Source: Bacteroidota bacterium
GTDB lineage: Bacteria > Bacteroidota > Bacteroidia > Chitinophagales > UBA8649
Reading direction: 5' to 3'
Length of the DNA: 64,000 bases
NCBI GenBank assembly: GCA_002862745.1
Contig: PKDX01000017.1
Span: 27,027-91,026, forward strand
Both the position numbers and the translations under genes were made by a program. Below are positions 51,552 through 60,241 of this stretch, in pieces; within the stretch, counting starts at the first letter, position 1, and each line of letters opens with the position of its first letter. The notes under the pieces are model-generated. The model made no database searches. It saw only the letters and a program-made list of their open reading frames with translations, and was not told the DNA's origin.

Positions 51552-52859
51552 ATGGAGAACGTTTCAAACAATTTTAAAGTAAAAGATATAAGTCTAGCCG
51601 AGTGGGGCCGAAAAGAAATCACCTTGGCAGAAGCAGAGATGCCTGGACTAATGGCTCTTCGTGAAGAGTACGGAGCCTCTAAACCACTTCAAGGTGCTCG
51701 AATCGCGGGTTGTCTTCATATGACGGTCCAAACAGCAGTATTGATTGAAACGTTAGTTGAATTAGGGGCTCAAGTTACTTGGTCGAGCTGTAACATCTTT
51801 TCTACCCAAGACCATGCTGCGGCTGCTATTGCGGCTGCGGGTATTCCAGTATTTGCTTGGAAAGGACAAACCGATGAAGAATTTTGGTGGTGTATTGAGC
51901 AAACGCTCTTCGCTTTTGAAGATGGGGAAGGATTAAACCTTATCCTTGACGATGGTGGCGATTTGACCAATATAGTGTTGGATAATCATCCTGAACTCGT
52001 AGAAAATATTCTCGGTCTCTCTGAAGAGACGACTACAGGAGTCCATCGTCTCTATGAGCGGGGACGTAAAGGTACTTTGCCGATTCCGGCTATTAATGTG
52101 AACGATTCGGTTACCAAGTCAAAGTTTGATAACAAATACGGATGTCAGGAATCTCTTGTTGATGCCTTGCGCCGAGGAACGGATATCATGCTTGCGGGAA
52201 AAACAGCCGTAGTGGCTGGTTACGGTGACGTAGGAAAAGGTTCTGCAGCCTCTTTGCGCGGGGCAGGCGTTCGTGTAACTGTAACAGAGATTGATCCAAT
52301 TTGTGCGCTTCAAGCGGCTATGGACGGCTTTGCGGTTAAACGACTTGATACCGTTATAAGCGAAGTAGATATCGTAGTAACAGCTACTGGAAATAAGGAT
52401 ATTATACGCGGAGAGCATTTTGAAAAAATGAAGGATAAAACCATTGTTTGCAATATCGGTCACTTCGATAACGAGATTGATATGACTTGGCTTAACAAGA
52501 CGCATGGCGCATCAAAATCAACGATTAAACCGCAAGTTGACATGTATACCATCAATGGAAAGGATATTATTGTCCTTGCCGAAGGTCGTCTTGTAAACTT
52601 AGGGGTTGCCATGGGCCATCCATCCTTCGTGATGTCGAATTCATTTACCAATCAAGTATTAGCTCAAATGGAGCTTTGGCAGCATCATGAGAAGTATAAT
52701 AATGAGGTATACGTTCTGCCTAAGCATTTAGATGAGAAGGTTGCCAAGCTCCACTTAGCCAAAATTGGTGTCGAGCTAGAAACACTTCGTGAAGACCAAG
52801 CGGACTACATTGGGGTTAAGGTCGAAGGACCATATAAACCAGAATACTATCGCTACTAG
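51552..52859 (+). CDS. ahcY: adenosylhomocysteinase
   Basis: Splits S-adenosylhomocysteine to homocysteine and adenosine, relieving product inhibition of methyltransferases. Motifs: [10 protein letters not shown] near the N-terminus, [23 protein letters not shown]-binding [12 protein letters not shown], and C-terminal [13 protein letters not shown]. The start at 51552 gives 435 residues, the normal length. An in-frame ATG at 51504 adds residues not seen in the family. Confidence 0.97.
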   Translation: MENVSNNFKVKDISLAEWGRKEITLAEAEMPGLMALREEYGASKPLQGARIAGCLHMTVQTAVLIETLVELGAQVTWSSCNIFSTQDHAAAAIAAAGIPVFAWKGQTDEEFWWCIEQTLFAFEDGEGLNLILDDGGDLTNIVLDNHPELVENILGLSEETTTGVHRLYERGRKGTLPIPAINVNDSVTKSKFDNKYGCQESLVDALRRGTDIMLAGKTAVVAGYGDVGKGSAASLRGAGVRVTVTEIDPICALQAAMDGFAVKRLDTVISEVDIVVTATGNKDIIRGEHFEKMKDKTIVCNIGHFDNEIDMTWLNKTHGASKSTIKPQVDMYTINGKDIIVLAEGRLVNLGVAMGHPSFVMSNSFTNQVLAQMELWQHHEKYNNEVYVLPKHLDEKVAKLHLAKIGVELETLREDQADYIGVKVEGPYKPEYYRY

Positions 52860-52867
52860 GCTAGTAG
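52853..52867. repeat. inverted repeat at the ahcY stop
   Basis: CTACTAG and CTAGTAG are perfectly complementary around a single G and include the TAG stop codon. The spacing is too tight for a full stem, and no T-tract follows, so I do not call it a terminator. Confidence 0.4.
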
Positions 52868-52924
52868 AAGAGTAATCTGGGATAACTTTTTAGCGGGTTA
52901 TGTGTTCCCTGTAAAAGAGTGCAC

Positions 52925-55321
52925 ATGGCCCGTTCTTATTTTTTAGCTTTTTTTCTTGGGATTTGTTTGCTGCCGTCTGGTCTTTGGGCTCAATCTACAG
53001 GTCAATTGTACGGGACAGTCTATGATGATATTAATGGCGAAGTTTTGCCGTTTGCGGAAGTCCTTGTTGACGGTGGTCCCTCAGCAATCAGTGATGTAAA
53101 CGGCGATTACCGCATTGAAGAGGTCCCTGTGGGTCTTGTTGATGTATCTGTGGTGTTTATTGGGTATGAAGGACAAACGATTACTGAAGTCCGTATTCTA
53201 GGGGACAAGGCGACAAAGCTTGATGCCTATCTAACTGCATCTACCAAGGAGTTAGACGAGGTGGTCATTCAAGGAAAGCCCTTTGAAAAAATTGAAGAAT
53301 CGCCACTATCTGTTCGGGTTATTGGTACGGATGAAATTGAACGGTTTCCTGGAGGAAATAGAGATGTGTCTCGGGTTATTCAAAGTTTACCTGGCGTGTC
53401 GACGGGGGTATCCTATCGAAACGATATAATCGTTCGAGGAGGGAGTCCTAATGAGAACAGGTTTTACATAGATGGTATTGAAATTCCTACGATTAATCAC
53501 TTTACGACACAGGGTGCGTCAGGTGGGTCGAACGGGTATATCAATGTAGATTTCATTAAAGGGGTTGATTTTTATTCTGGAGCTTTTCCGGCGAGCAGGG
53601 GGAATGCATTGAGTAGTATAATGGCCTTTACCTTTAAAGAGGGGAGTACGGAACGATTCCGAAGCCGTTTTACCTTAGGGGCCACAGAGGCTGGATTGAG
53701 CTTTGAAGGGCCTTTATCGAAAAAAAAGAATGGGAGTTTTATCATGAGCTACCGTAGGAGCTATCAACAGCTTCTCTTTAAAGCCTTTGGCTTGCCCTTT
53801 CTGCCAACCTATAACGATTTGCAATTTAAAATCTACCAACGTTGGCCGAGTGGTCACGATTTGACGGTTATTGGCTTGGGTGCACTAGATCAGTTTGATT
53901 TAAACTTAGATGCCAACGAAACGGAGGAACAGCGGTATCTATTAGGAAGCTTGCCGTATTTCCGTCAGGCGAATTACACATTGGGTATGCGCTACAGGAA
54001 GTTTTTGAAGCAGGGCAATCTAGCGGTAGTCTTAAGTCAGACACAAGTCAACAACAATAACTTCAAATACCAAGACAATGCGAATGATGACCCAACGGCC
54101 CTTGTATTTGATCTACGCTCTAAAGAGATAGAACAGCGGTTACGTATCGAACATAATTTGCGCACCAAGGGCTGGAAAATTGTCTATGGCCTCAATGCAG
54201 AAGGATCGAATTACCAAAATGACGTAATCTATCCAACCTATACGGCTTCTGGACTTGGTAGTAGTTTTTACAATGCGTCTTACTACACGGTCTACTATGG
54301 CTTTTTCGCTCAGTCCAGTCGTCGATTTTTTGATAACCGTCTTTTACTTTCCTTAGGTCTTCGATTGGATGGGTCTTCGTTCAACTCCTCGATGAGTAAT
54401 CCATTCAATCAAGTATCTCCAAGGGCTGTGCTTTCTTATGCGGTAACCGACAAGTTCAATATTAATCTAAGCGGAGGTCGATTCACGCAGCGTCCTCCAA
54501 ATACGACGATGGGATATGAAGATTCATCAGGCAATCGGGTAAATCAAGATCGACTTCGATTTATCCTATGTGATCAGGTAGGCTTCGGTTGGGATCTTGA
54601 ATTGCCAGGTAAGACATTACTTTCGGTTGAAGGTTTCTTTAAATCCTATTCACGATATCCCTTTCTGCTTCAAGAAGGTATCTCTCTTGCGAATCTTGGG
54701 GCAGAGTACGGTATAGTTGGTGATGCCCCTGCTGATGCCTCATCTAAAGGACGTGCTTATGGCATGGAAGTATCCATTCAACGCAAACTGCATAAGAGGT
54801 TGTTTGGTCAGATTTCCTACACCCTTGCTCGAAGTGAGTTTACGGACGGTTCTGGAACTTATCGTCCTTCTTCTTGGGATCGACGTCATGTAGCAAGTAT
54901 CAATCTAGGGTGGAAGCTTCCAAAATCATGGGACATTGGTGGTCGCATCGGCTATGCTTCGGGAAGTCCCTACACTCCATACGATTTAGCCACTTCTTCG
55001 CTTATTGATGTCTATGATGCCCTAGGTGAAGGTGTGCTTGATTATTCTCAGCTAAATGCTGTTCGCATCGCTTCAGGTTATCAGTTAGATATCAGAATCG
55101 ATAAGCGTTGGTATTTTAAGTCGTGGAGTATGAATCTCTATTTTGACGTGCGCAATGCCACTAATGCTGTGGTCGCTCGTGAACCTGATTTGCTCTTACA
55201 GCTTGATCCCAATGGAAATGCGCTGATTGATCCGAACGACCCTAGTCGTTATCTACTTAAGTCCGTTGAGGAGGAAGATGGCTTTTTACAACCATCGATC
55301 GGTCTAATTCTAGACTTTTAA
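52925..55321 (+). CDS. TonB-dependent receptor with CarboxypepD_reg domain
   Basis: A 798-residue outer-membrane receptor starting MARSYFLAFFLGICLLPSG (signal peptide, A-Q-S cleavage). Residues about 25-110 are a carboxypeptidase-regulatory-like domain (G-Q-L-Y-G-T-V-Y-D-D, A-I-S-D-V-N-G-D-Y-R-I, V-F-I-G-Y-E-G). The plug domain follows (S-L-P-G-V-S-T, I-I-V-R-G-G-S-P-N-E-N-R-F-Y-I-D-G-I-E-I-P), then the barrel ending in I-G-L-I-L-D-F. No SusD partner is adjacent, so it is not a SusCD pair. The substrate is unknown. It begins 65 bases after ahcY. Confidence 0.92.
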   Translation: MARSYFLAFFLGICLLPSGLWAQSTGQLYGTVYDDINGEVLPFAEVLVDGGPSAISDVNGDYRIEEVPVGLVDVSVVFIGYEGQTITEVRILGDKATKLDAYLTASTKELDEVVIQGKPFEKIEESPLSVRVIGTDEIERFPGGNRDVSRVIQSLPGVSTGVSYRNDIIVRGGSPNENRFYIDGIEIPTINHFTTQGASGGSNGYINVDFIKGVDFYSGAFPASRGNALSSIMAFTFKEGSTERFRSRFTLGATEAGLSFEGPLSKKKNGSFIMSYRRSYQQLLFKAFGLPFLPTYNDLQFKIYQRWPSGHDLTVIGLGALDQFDLNLDANETEEQRYLLGSLPYFRQANYTLGMRYRKFLKQGNLAVVLSQTQVNNNNFKYQDNANDDPTALVFDLRSKEIEQRLRIEHNLRTKGWKIVYGLNAEGSNYQNDVIYPTYTASGLGSSFYNASYYTVYYGFFAQSSRRFFDNRLLLSLGLRLDGSSFNSSMSNPFNQVSPRAVLSYAVTDKFNINLSGGRFTQRPPNTTMGYEDSSGNRVNQDRLRFILCDQVGFGWDLELPGKTLLSVEGFFKSYSRYPFLLQEGISLANLGAEYGIVGDAPADASSKGRAYGMEVSIQRKLHKRLFGQISYTLARSEFTDGSGTYRPSSWDRRHVASINLGWKLPKSWDIGGRIGYASGSPYTPYDLATSSLIDVYDALGEGVLDYSQLNAVRIASGYQLDIRIDKRWYFKSWSMNLYFDVRNATNAVVAREPDLLLQLDPNGNALIDPNDPSRYLLKSVEEEDGFLQPSIGLILDF

Positions 55322-55340
55322 CTCAGCATACGATGGATAA

Positions 55341-55724
55341 TTAGAATGGCAAGTCATCAAAGGCATCGTTGCCTTCTTCATTGGCAGGTTGGTCTTTTTG
55401 CGTAGGCGGAGGCGGAATGAAGTTTCCATCTCCAGCTGGACTAGTCGGCGCTTCAGAAGATTGCCCATATTCTAACTTCCATGCTTGAAGATTGGTGAAG
55501 TACTTTCCTTGCCATTCTCGACCTCTTAGATCAAAGTAGACTTTAATGGATTCTCCTTCCTGCATAGAATCCATCGCTTCGCATTTATCCTGTACTAATT
55601 GGAATTTAACGTATTGAGGATATTGCCCATCGGTTTCAATAACGAACTCTCTTGCTTTAAACGATTCCGTTTTTTGTTCGGTGGGAAAAATTTTGTGTAA
55701 ACGTCCGGCAATCTCGAAACTCAT
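55341..55724 (-). CDS. DUF3127 protein with SSB-like C-terminal tail
   Basis: A 127-residue protein. Residues 1-90 follow DUF3127 (M-S-F-E-I-A-G-R-L-H-K-I-F-P-T-E-Q, Y-P-Q-Y-V-K-F-Q-L, D-L-R-G-R-E-W-Q-G-K-Y-F-T-N-L-Q-A-W), an OB-fold-like family of unknown function in Bacteroidota. A flexible Pro/Gln linker leads to the C-terminus D-A-F-D-D-L-P-F. This is the acidic-tip pattern by which SSB recruits repair and replication proteins. It stands alone and is convergent with the receptor gene, 19 bases away. Confidence 0.85.
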   Translation of the reverse strand: MSFEIAGRLHKIFPTEQKTESFKAREFVIETDGQYPQYVKFQLVQDKCEAMDSMQEGESIKVYFDLRGREWQGKYFTNLQAWKLEYGQSSEAPTSPAGDGNFIPPPPTQKDQPANEEGNDAFDDLPF

Positions 55725-55806
55725 AGGAAATTATTTAAATGCAAATAAAATAGGGTAGAAGGGTATAAACAAACAAGGACTTAATCTATTTATACACAAC
55801 TTGGGA

Positions 55807-57309
55807 TTATCTTCTTCGTTGACTCGACCAATTACTCGAACCTTGAGCCACAGAAACATGTTGAACAGGTTTAGCGGCAGAATTTCCAATCAAGGAGGCT
55901 CCTAGTTTTCCAAGATCCTCTAGCCACGGTTCATGCTCGTGATTTGATTCTTCTTTTAGTGATTGAACTTGGGGGGTAAAGTGTTCGTCTACGAAGTGCG
56001 TGGTAAAATTGCCTTTGACAAATTCGGGATGCTCCATGACAAACGAACCAAAGATTAGCGTGTTTTTTACTCCTACAATTCGATATTCTTTTATGGCCCT
56101 TTTCATGCGATGAATGGCTTCCTCTCTGGAATTTCCGTACACGATAAGCTTAGAAATCATAGGATCATAAAATATGGGTATTTCCATTCCTTCCTCAAAT
56201 CCATCATCCACACGAACACCAGGACCTTCAGGTTTCTCATAGTATTCTAAGGTTCCGATGTCAGGAAGAAAGTTGTTTAGGGGGTCTTCGGCATAGACCC
56301 TTAGTTCGATGGCATGGCCTTGCAACAATACGCCATCTTGGGTCAAATTAAGTGCTTCCCCACGTGCGACTTTGACCTGTTCTTTAACAAGGTCTAATCC
56401 CGTAATAAGTTCAGTGACAGGGTGCTCTACTTGAAGTCGTGTATTCATCTCAAGAAAGTAGAAGTTCATATCACGGTCTACTAGGTATTCTACGGTTCCG
56501 GCTCCGATGTAATTACATGACTCTGCTACACGAACAGCACTCTCTCCCATGGCTTTTCTAAGTTCAGGAGTCAAGAGCGCACTGGGTGCTTCTTCCACGA
56601 CTTTTTGATGCCGTCGTTGGATGGAGCATTCTCTTTCATGAAGGTAAAGGCGATTGCCATGTTGGTCACATAAGACTTGAATCTCGATATGCCTTGGGTC
56701 AAGGACGAATTTTTCCAAGAAAACAGAGGCATCTCCGAAGGCATTTTGTGCTTCACTCATGGCCATTTCTATCTGCTCGTCAAAGTCTGCCTCTTTTTCT
56801 ACGACACGCATTCCTTTTCCTCCTCCTCCGGCAGAAGCCTTAATCAAGACGGGATAGCCAATCTCTGCAGCAATGCGCTTAGCATCTTCTTTATCGGTGA
56901 TAGCTTCCGCGGTACCTGGGACAAGGGGAGTGTTGTAGGCCGCAACGGCCTCCTTTGCGGCTAGTTTTGACCCCATGGTACGAATACTGTCAGGGGATGG
57001 TCCAATAAAAGTTATACCTGCTTGGGTTACTTTTTCAGCGAAAACTGCATTTTCTGATAAGAAGCCGTAGCCTGGATGGATGCCCTCAACATGAAGTTTT
57101 TTGGCTCCATCTATAATGGCGTCCATGCGCAGGTAGGATTCAGTGCTTGGACCTGGTCCCAATCCAATAGCGAAATCCGCAGCGTTGACATGTGGCGCAT
57201 GTTGATCTGCATCGGAGTAGACAGCTACCGTCTCAATGTCCATTTCACGCAATGAACGGATAATACGTAACGCAATTTCTCCTCGATTAGCGATAAGGAT
57301 TCTTTTCAT
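55807..57309 (-). CDS. accC: acyl-CoA carboxylase, biotin carboxylase subunit
   Basis: Carboxylates biotin using ATP and bicarbonate. It has the complete biotin carboxylase fold: R-I-L-I-A-N-R-G-E-I-A-L-R-I at the start, K-A-S-A-G-G-G-G-K-G-M-R (ATP grasp), E-R-E-C-S-I-Q-R-R-H-Q-K, F-Y-F-L-E-M-N-T-R-L-Q-V-E-H and R-V-Y-A-E-D-P. A C-terminal extension of about 50 residues after E-H-P-E-F-V-K-G-N is unlike plain acetyl-CoA carboxylase AccC and more like acyl-CoA carboxylases. The biotin carrier and transferase genes are not adjacent. 500 residues. Only 11 bases separate it from the alkB-like gene. Confidence 0.93.
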   Translation of the reverse strand: MKRILIANRGEIALRIIRSLREMDIETVAVYSDADQHAPHVNAADFAIGLGPGPSTESYLRMDAIIDGAKKLHVEGIHPGYGFLSENAVFAEKVTQAGITFIGPSPDSIRTMGSKLAAKEAVAAYNTPLVPGTAEAITDKEDAKRIAAEIGYPVLIKASAGGGGKGMRVVEKEADFDEQIEMAMSEAQNAFGDASVFLEKFVLDPRHIEIQVLCDQHGNRLYLHERECSIQRRHQKVVEEAPSALLTPELRKAMGESAVRVAESCNYIGAGTVEYLVDRDMNFYFLEMNTRLQVEHPVTELITGLDLVKEQVKVARGEALNLTQDGVLLQGHAIELRVYAEDPLNNFLPDIGTLEYYEKPEGPGVRVDDGFEEGMEIPIFYDPMISKLIVYGNSREEAIHRMKRAIKEYRIVGVKNTLIFGSFVMEHPEFVKGNFTTHFVDEHFTPQVQSLKEESNHEHEPWLEDLGKLGASLIGNSAAKPVQHVSVAQGSSNWSSQRRR

Positions 57310-57320
57310 CTAAGCAAATT

Positions 57321-58397
57321 TTAATGTTCTATTGAGGGTTTTCCTTCTTGAAGGTCCTTGGCCATCAGCTGATCAATTTTTGGGTGCATGACCCAGAAAA
57401 ACAAGGGCGGAAACAAGGAGAGTAACATAGACCCCGGATAGCCCGCGGGTAATTGGGGGCTTTCGTCAAAATGTCGAAGGATTTGATATTTGCGGCTTGG
57501 TATATAGTGATGGTCGGAATGGCGTGTAAGTTCAAAAAGTAAAATTCGTCCTAAGGGGTGATTGCTATTCCAAGAGTGCACCGGGCGGGTTTTTTCATAG
57601 CTTCCGTGCTCATTGCGCGCTCTTCGAAGCCCGTAGTGTTCTATGTATTGAATGGTTTCAAGAAGAAGAATACCAATAATGGCTGCAATGATAAAATATA
57701 CCATCGTCCATACTCCAAAATACCAGGCAATTCCTCCACACAAAAGGGCTTGAATGATTTGATATTGTGCCATGGTATTGGACCAATGAAGAGGATGTTT
57801 ACCCTCTTTTTTAAGGCGTTGAAATTCTAACTTCCAGGCATTAATCCATTCTCCAATCATAGACCGAAACCAAAAGAAATAGAGCCATTCGCCACGTCGT
57901 GCTGAAGCGGGATCTTCGTGGGTTGAGACATGTAAGTGATGTCCGCGATTGTGTTCAATAAAGAAATGCGTATTAAGTGATGTCAGGAGGAGGGCTTTAG
58001 ACATCCATTGCTCGTACCAAGTATTTCGATGGCCTAACTCATGGGCAACGTTGATTCCAAAGGCACCACATGCTATACCGAAGGCCAGAATACAGCCAAT
58101 CAACTCGACCGGATTCATTGTTCGCTCCGTAACAATCCATAAGAAGTAAAAGAGCAAGCCATATTGCAAGGGAACAATCAAATACAGCAAGCCGTCATAG
58201 AAGGAATCCTCCCTCGAAATAGCTTCCTCGAGTTTCGTCATGTTCGTCGTGGACATAGGGAGAACAACCTCTAAAAGCGGCAGGAGTACAAAGGTGAAAC
58301 AGACTACGTTAAATGGCCAATAGCCCCCAGCATAAAGGCTTCCGAAGACCAGTAATGGCATGAATAGTGCTCCGATATATTTCAGTTTATTCATCAT
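57321..58397 (-). CDS. AlkB-type membrane alkane 1-monooxygenase
   Basis: A 358-residue integral membrane di-iron hydroxylase with six helices. The His boxes are complete: H-E-L-G-H-R, E-H-N-R-G-H-H, the E-H-Y-G-L motif (I-Q-Y-I-E-H-Y-G-L-R-R) and H-S-D-H-H-Y-I-P-S-R-K-Y-Q. Terminal hydroxylation of alkanes or fatty-acid chains is the family reaction. Rubredoxin and reductase partners are not in the window, so the substrate and electron donor are unknown. It shares a short intergenic space with accC and is divergent from the P-loop kinase gene. Confidence 0.92.
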   Translation of the reverse strand: MMNKLKYIGALFMPLLVFGSLYAGGYWPFNVVCFTFVLLPLLEVVLPMSTTNMTKLEEAISREDSFYDGLLYLIVPLQYGLLFYFLWIVTERTMNPVELIGCILAFGIACGAFGINVAHELGHRNTWYEQWMSKALLLTSLNTHFFIEHNRGHHLHVSTHEDPASARRGEWLYFFWFRSMIGEWINAWKLEFQRLKKEGKHPLHWSNTMAQYQIIQALLCGGIAWYFGVWTMVYFIIAAIIGILLLETIQYIEHYGLRRARNEHGSYEKTRPVHSWNSNHPLGRILLFELTRHSDHHYIPSRKYQILRHFDESPQLPAGYPGSMLLSLFPPLFFWVMHPKIDQLMAKDLQEGKPSIEH

Positions 58398-58464
58398 GAC
58401 AAGGATTCTTCTGTTAAATTAGGGTTTTGGATTGATTTCTAAAGCAATGGCGAATCGGTAACTT

Positions 58465-59121
58465 ATGGAATCCTTACAAGCATACGGCGGAAATATAAAA
58501 CAACCGGACACCGAAAATGTATCCCTTGGTGAGTTTTCTCAGCAGATACTACTTGGTGTGACGGGTAGTAATGGTGCAGGGAAGGGTGTTTTTGTGGCTT
58601 ATTTAAAAGAGAAATATGGTGCTAGTCATTATTCGGTTCGCGATTATTTGGTGCAATCACTCAAAGAACAAGGACTGCCCACCGATCGGCCTGCCATGCG
58701 TTCACTCGCCAACTCCATACGAAACAATCAATATGGGGCTTTCATTATTGAAGCTCTCTGTAAACAAGCACAGCAAGAACCGGGAATCGTGATTATAGAA
58801 AGTATTCGAAATCCTATGGAGATTGACTTTCTCAAGCAATGGAATGCAAAAAGTAAGCTTGTGGCAATTGACGCTCCGCAGGAACTTCGCTATCAAAGGG
58901 CTATTGGGCGTTCATCTTCTACCGATGCTATTGATTTTGAGACGTTTCAAGCGCAAGAGGCTTCGGAATGGATCAATGACGACCCTAAAGCACAGCAAGT
59001 AGGTGTCTGCATGCAACGAGCAGATATCACCTTAATGAATGCAGGTGGATTACGTGATTTTCAACGAGCAATTGATGCTTGGTTGTATTCTGCTTATCAG
59101 TTAAGTCCTACTCAACTTTAA
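58465..59121 (+). CDS. P-loop nucleotide kinase-like protein
   Basis: A 218-residue protein with a P-loop at about residue 33 (G-V-T-G-S-N-G-A-G-K-G), a D-G-like strand V-I-I-E-S-I-R-N-P-M-E, an R-Y-Q-R-A-I-G-R block and a C-terminal A-D-I-T-L-M-N-A-G-G. This order resembles the UPF0200/dephospho-CoA kinase-like family found in archaea and Bacteroidota and the NMP kinase fold. The first 28 residues are an uncharacterised extension. The substrate is not known. The end overlaps the stop of the convergent M23 gene by 14 bases. Confidence 0.7.
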   Translation: MESLQAYGGNIKQPDTENVSLGEFSQQILLGVTGSNGAGKGVFVAYLKEKYGASHYSVRDYLVQSLKEQGLPTDRPAMRSLANSIRNNQYGAFIIEALCKQAQQEPGIVIIESIRNPMEIDFLKQWNAKSKLVAIDAPQELRYQRAIGRSSSTDAIDFETFQAQEASEWINDDPKAQQVGVCMQRADITLMNAGGLRDFQRAIDAWLYSAYQLSPTQL

Positions 59122-60241
59122 GCTTTTGTCCTGGAAAAATCCGATCCGGATTGTGAATTCCATTGAGAAACAACAGATCTTCTACCGTCATTTTTTTTGT
59201 AGAGGCAATACTGTATAATGTCTCACCTTCTTTTACGGTATGAACGGTTTCCCTAGGAGATGTATATCGACTCGGCCCGCTATATCCAGAATCACCCCTC
59301 CATCTCAGGGTATGGAAGTCTTCTCGATTTAATACGAGGGTGTCCATCTTTAACTCCCAAGTGTTTTTGTCAATAAACAGCATTGGGTCAAAGGCAAATT
59401 CTCGGTACCTAACCTCAAAGTGCAGGTGGGGTCCACTTGATCGTCCTGTTGTTCCTCCTAGACCTACAATCTGACCTGCGGATACCATTTCATTGGGTTC
59501 AACGGATATCTCATCAAGGTGGGCATAATAGGTTTCGAGTCCATTACAATGTCTGACTACGACTAAATTTCCATAACCCCCTGTGTTAAATTTTGCATAG
59601 CGCACCTTTCCATCAAAGGCGGCATAGACTGGAGCGCCAATTCGTAATCCTAAATCAATTCCCATGTGCATTTGACCACCCCATCGTGGGCCGAATCCTG
59701 AATTAAAGGAGTTGTAATAGGTTCCTTTAAAGGGTTTGAGGGGAATTACAAGTTGGTCAGGAAGGTTTGTATAGGATTCGTAGGAAAGATAAAGACCATT
59801 GTTATTCCAATTTCTTGTGAAATGCTCGCTGTCCTCACATTCTTCTAAACGAATCGTTTCTGCCTGAGTATGCGGAGCAACTTCGTTTGCTCGCACAATT
59901 CCATTACTTAAATCATCCTCTTCATTCGAGTAGTCATGGTCGTGATCATGGTCATGGTCATCTTCGTCCGTGTTATCCAAAAAATCGCTGATCGAGCTGT
60001 CATCCCCATTTTCTTCAATATACTTTCTCAAGAAGGATGCAAGCTCTTCGGTGTATTCCAGAAGTTCTTTTGCTTGATCTTCACTATTTGGCGCTCTTCG
60101 TACACCACGACGTACATCGTTGAGTATTTCTAGAAACTCTTGGTTTTTAGTTAACTCTTGAAAGGGATCTTGTCCAAAAGAGGTGGAGAAGCTTACAAGG
60201 ATAAGCAGTAGACTGCCAATGATTTTATTATTCATCTTCAT
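59108..60241 (-). CDS. M23 family metallopeptidase with LysM domain
   Basis: A 377-residue secreted endopeptidase-type protein. The signal peptide begins M-K-M-N-N-K-I-I-G (ATG at 60241). An acidic helix-rich region follows, with a His-Asp stretch (D-D-H-D-H-D-H-D-H-D) at about residue 105. The LytM (M23) domain has intact metal ligands: H-M-G-I-D-L, H-L-H-F-E and the catalytic H of Y-A-H-L-D. The C-terminal LysM domain (H-T-V-K-E-G-E-T-L-Y-S-I-A) binds glycan. It likely cuts peptide cross-links in peptidoglycan. The start overlaps the upstream YkuD gene by 14 bases, and it is the last gene of this operon. Confidence 0.92.
   Translation of the reverse strand: MKMNNKIIGSLLLILVSFSTSFGQDPFQELTKNQEFLEILNDVRRGVRRAPNSEDQAKELLEYTEELASFLRKYIEENGDDSSISDFLDNTDEDDHDHDHDHDYSNEEDDLSNGIVRANEVAPHTQAETIRLEECEDSEHFTRNWNNNGLYLSYESYTNLPDQLVIPLKPFKGTYYNSFNSGFGPRWGGQMHMGIDLGLRIGAPVYAAFDGKVRYAKFNTGGYGNLVVVRHCNGLETYYAHLDEISVEPNEMVSAGQIVGLGGTTGRSSGPHLHFEVRYREFAFDPMLFIDKNTWELKMDTLVLNREDFHTLRWRGDSGYSGPSRYTSPRETVHTVKEGETLYSIASTKKMTVEDLLFLNGIHNPDRIFPGQKLKVE

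Noticed and set aside
52853..52867. Terminator after ahcY
   Set aside because: The perfect inverted repeat has a one-base spacer and no T-tract, so no stable hairpin is expected.
52925..55321. SusC of a polysaccharide utilisation locus
   Set aside because: No SusD-like gene or glycoside hydrolase is adjacent; neighbours are ahcY and DUF3127.
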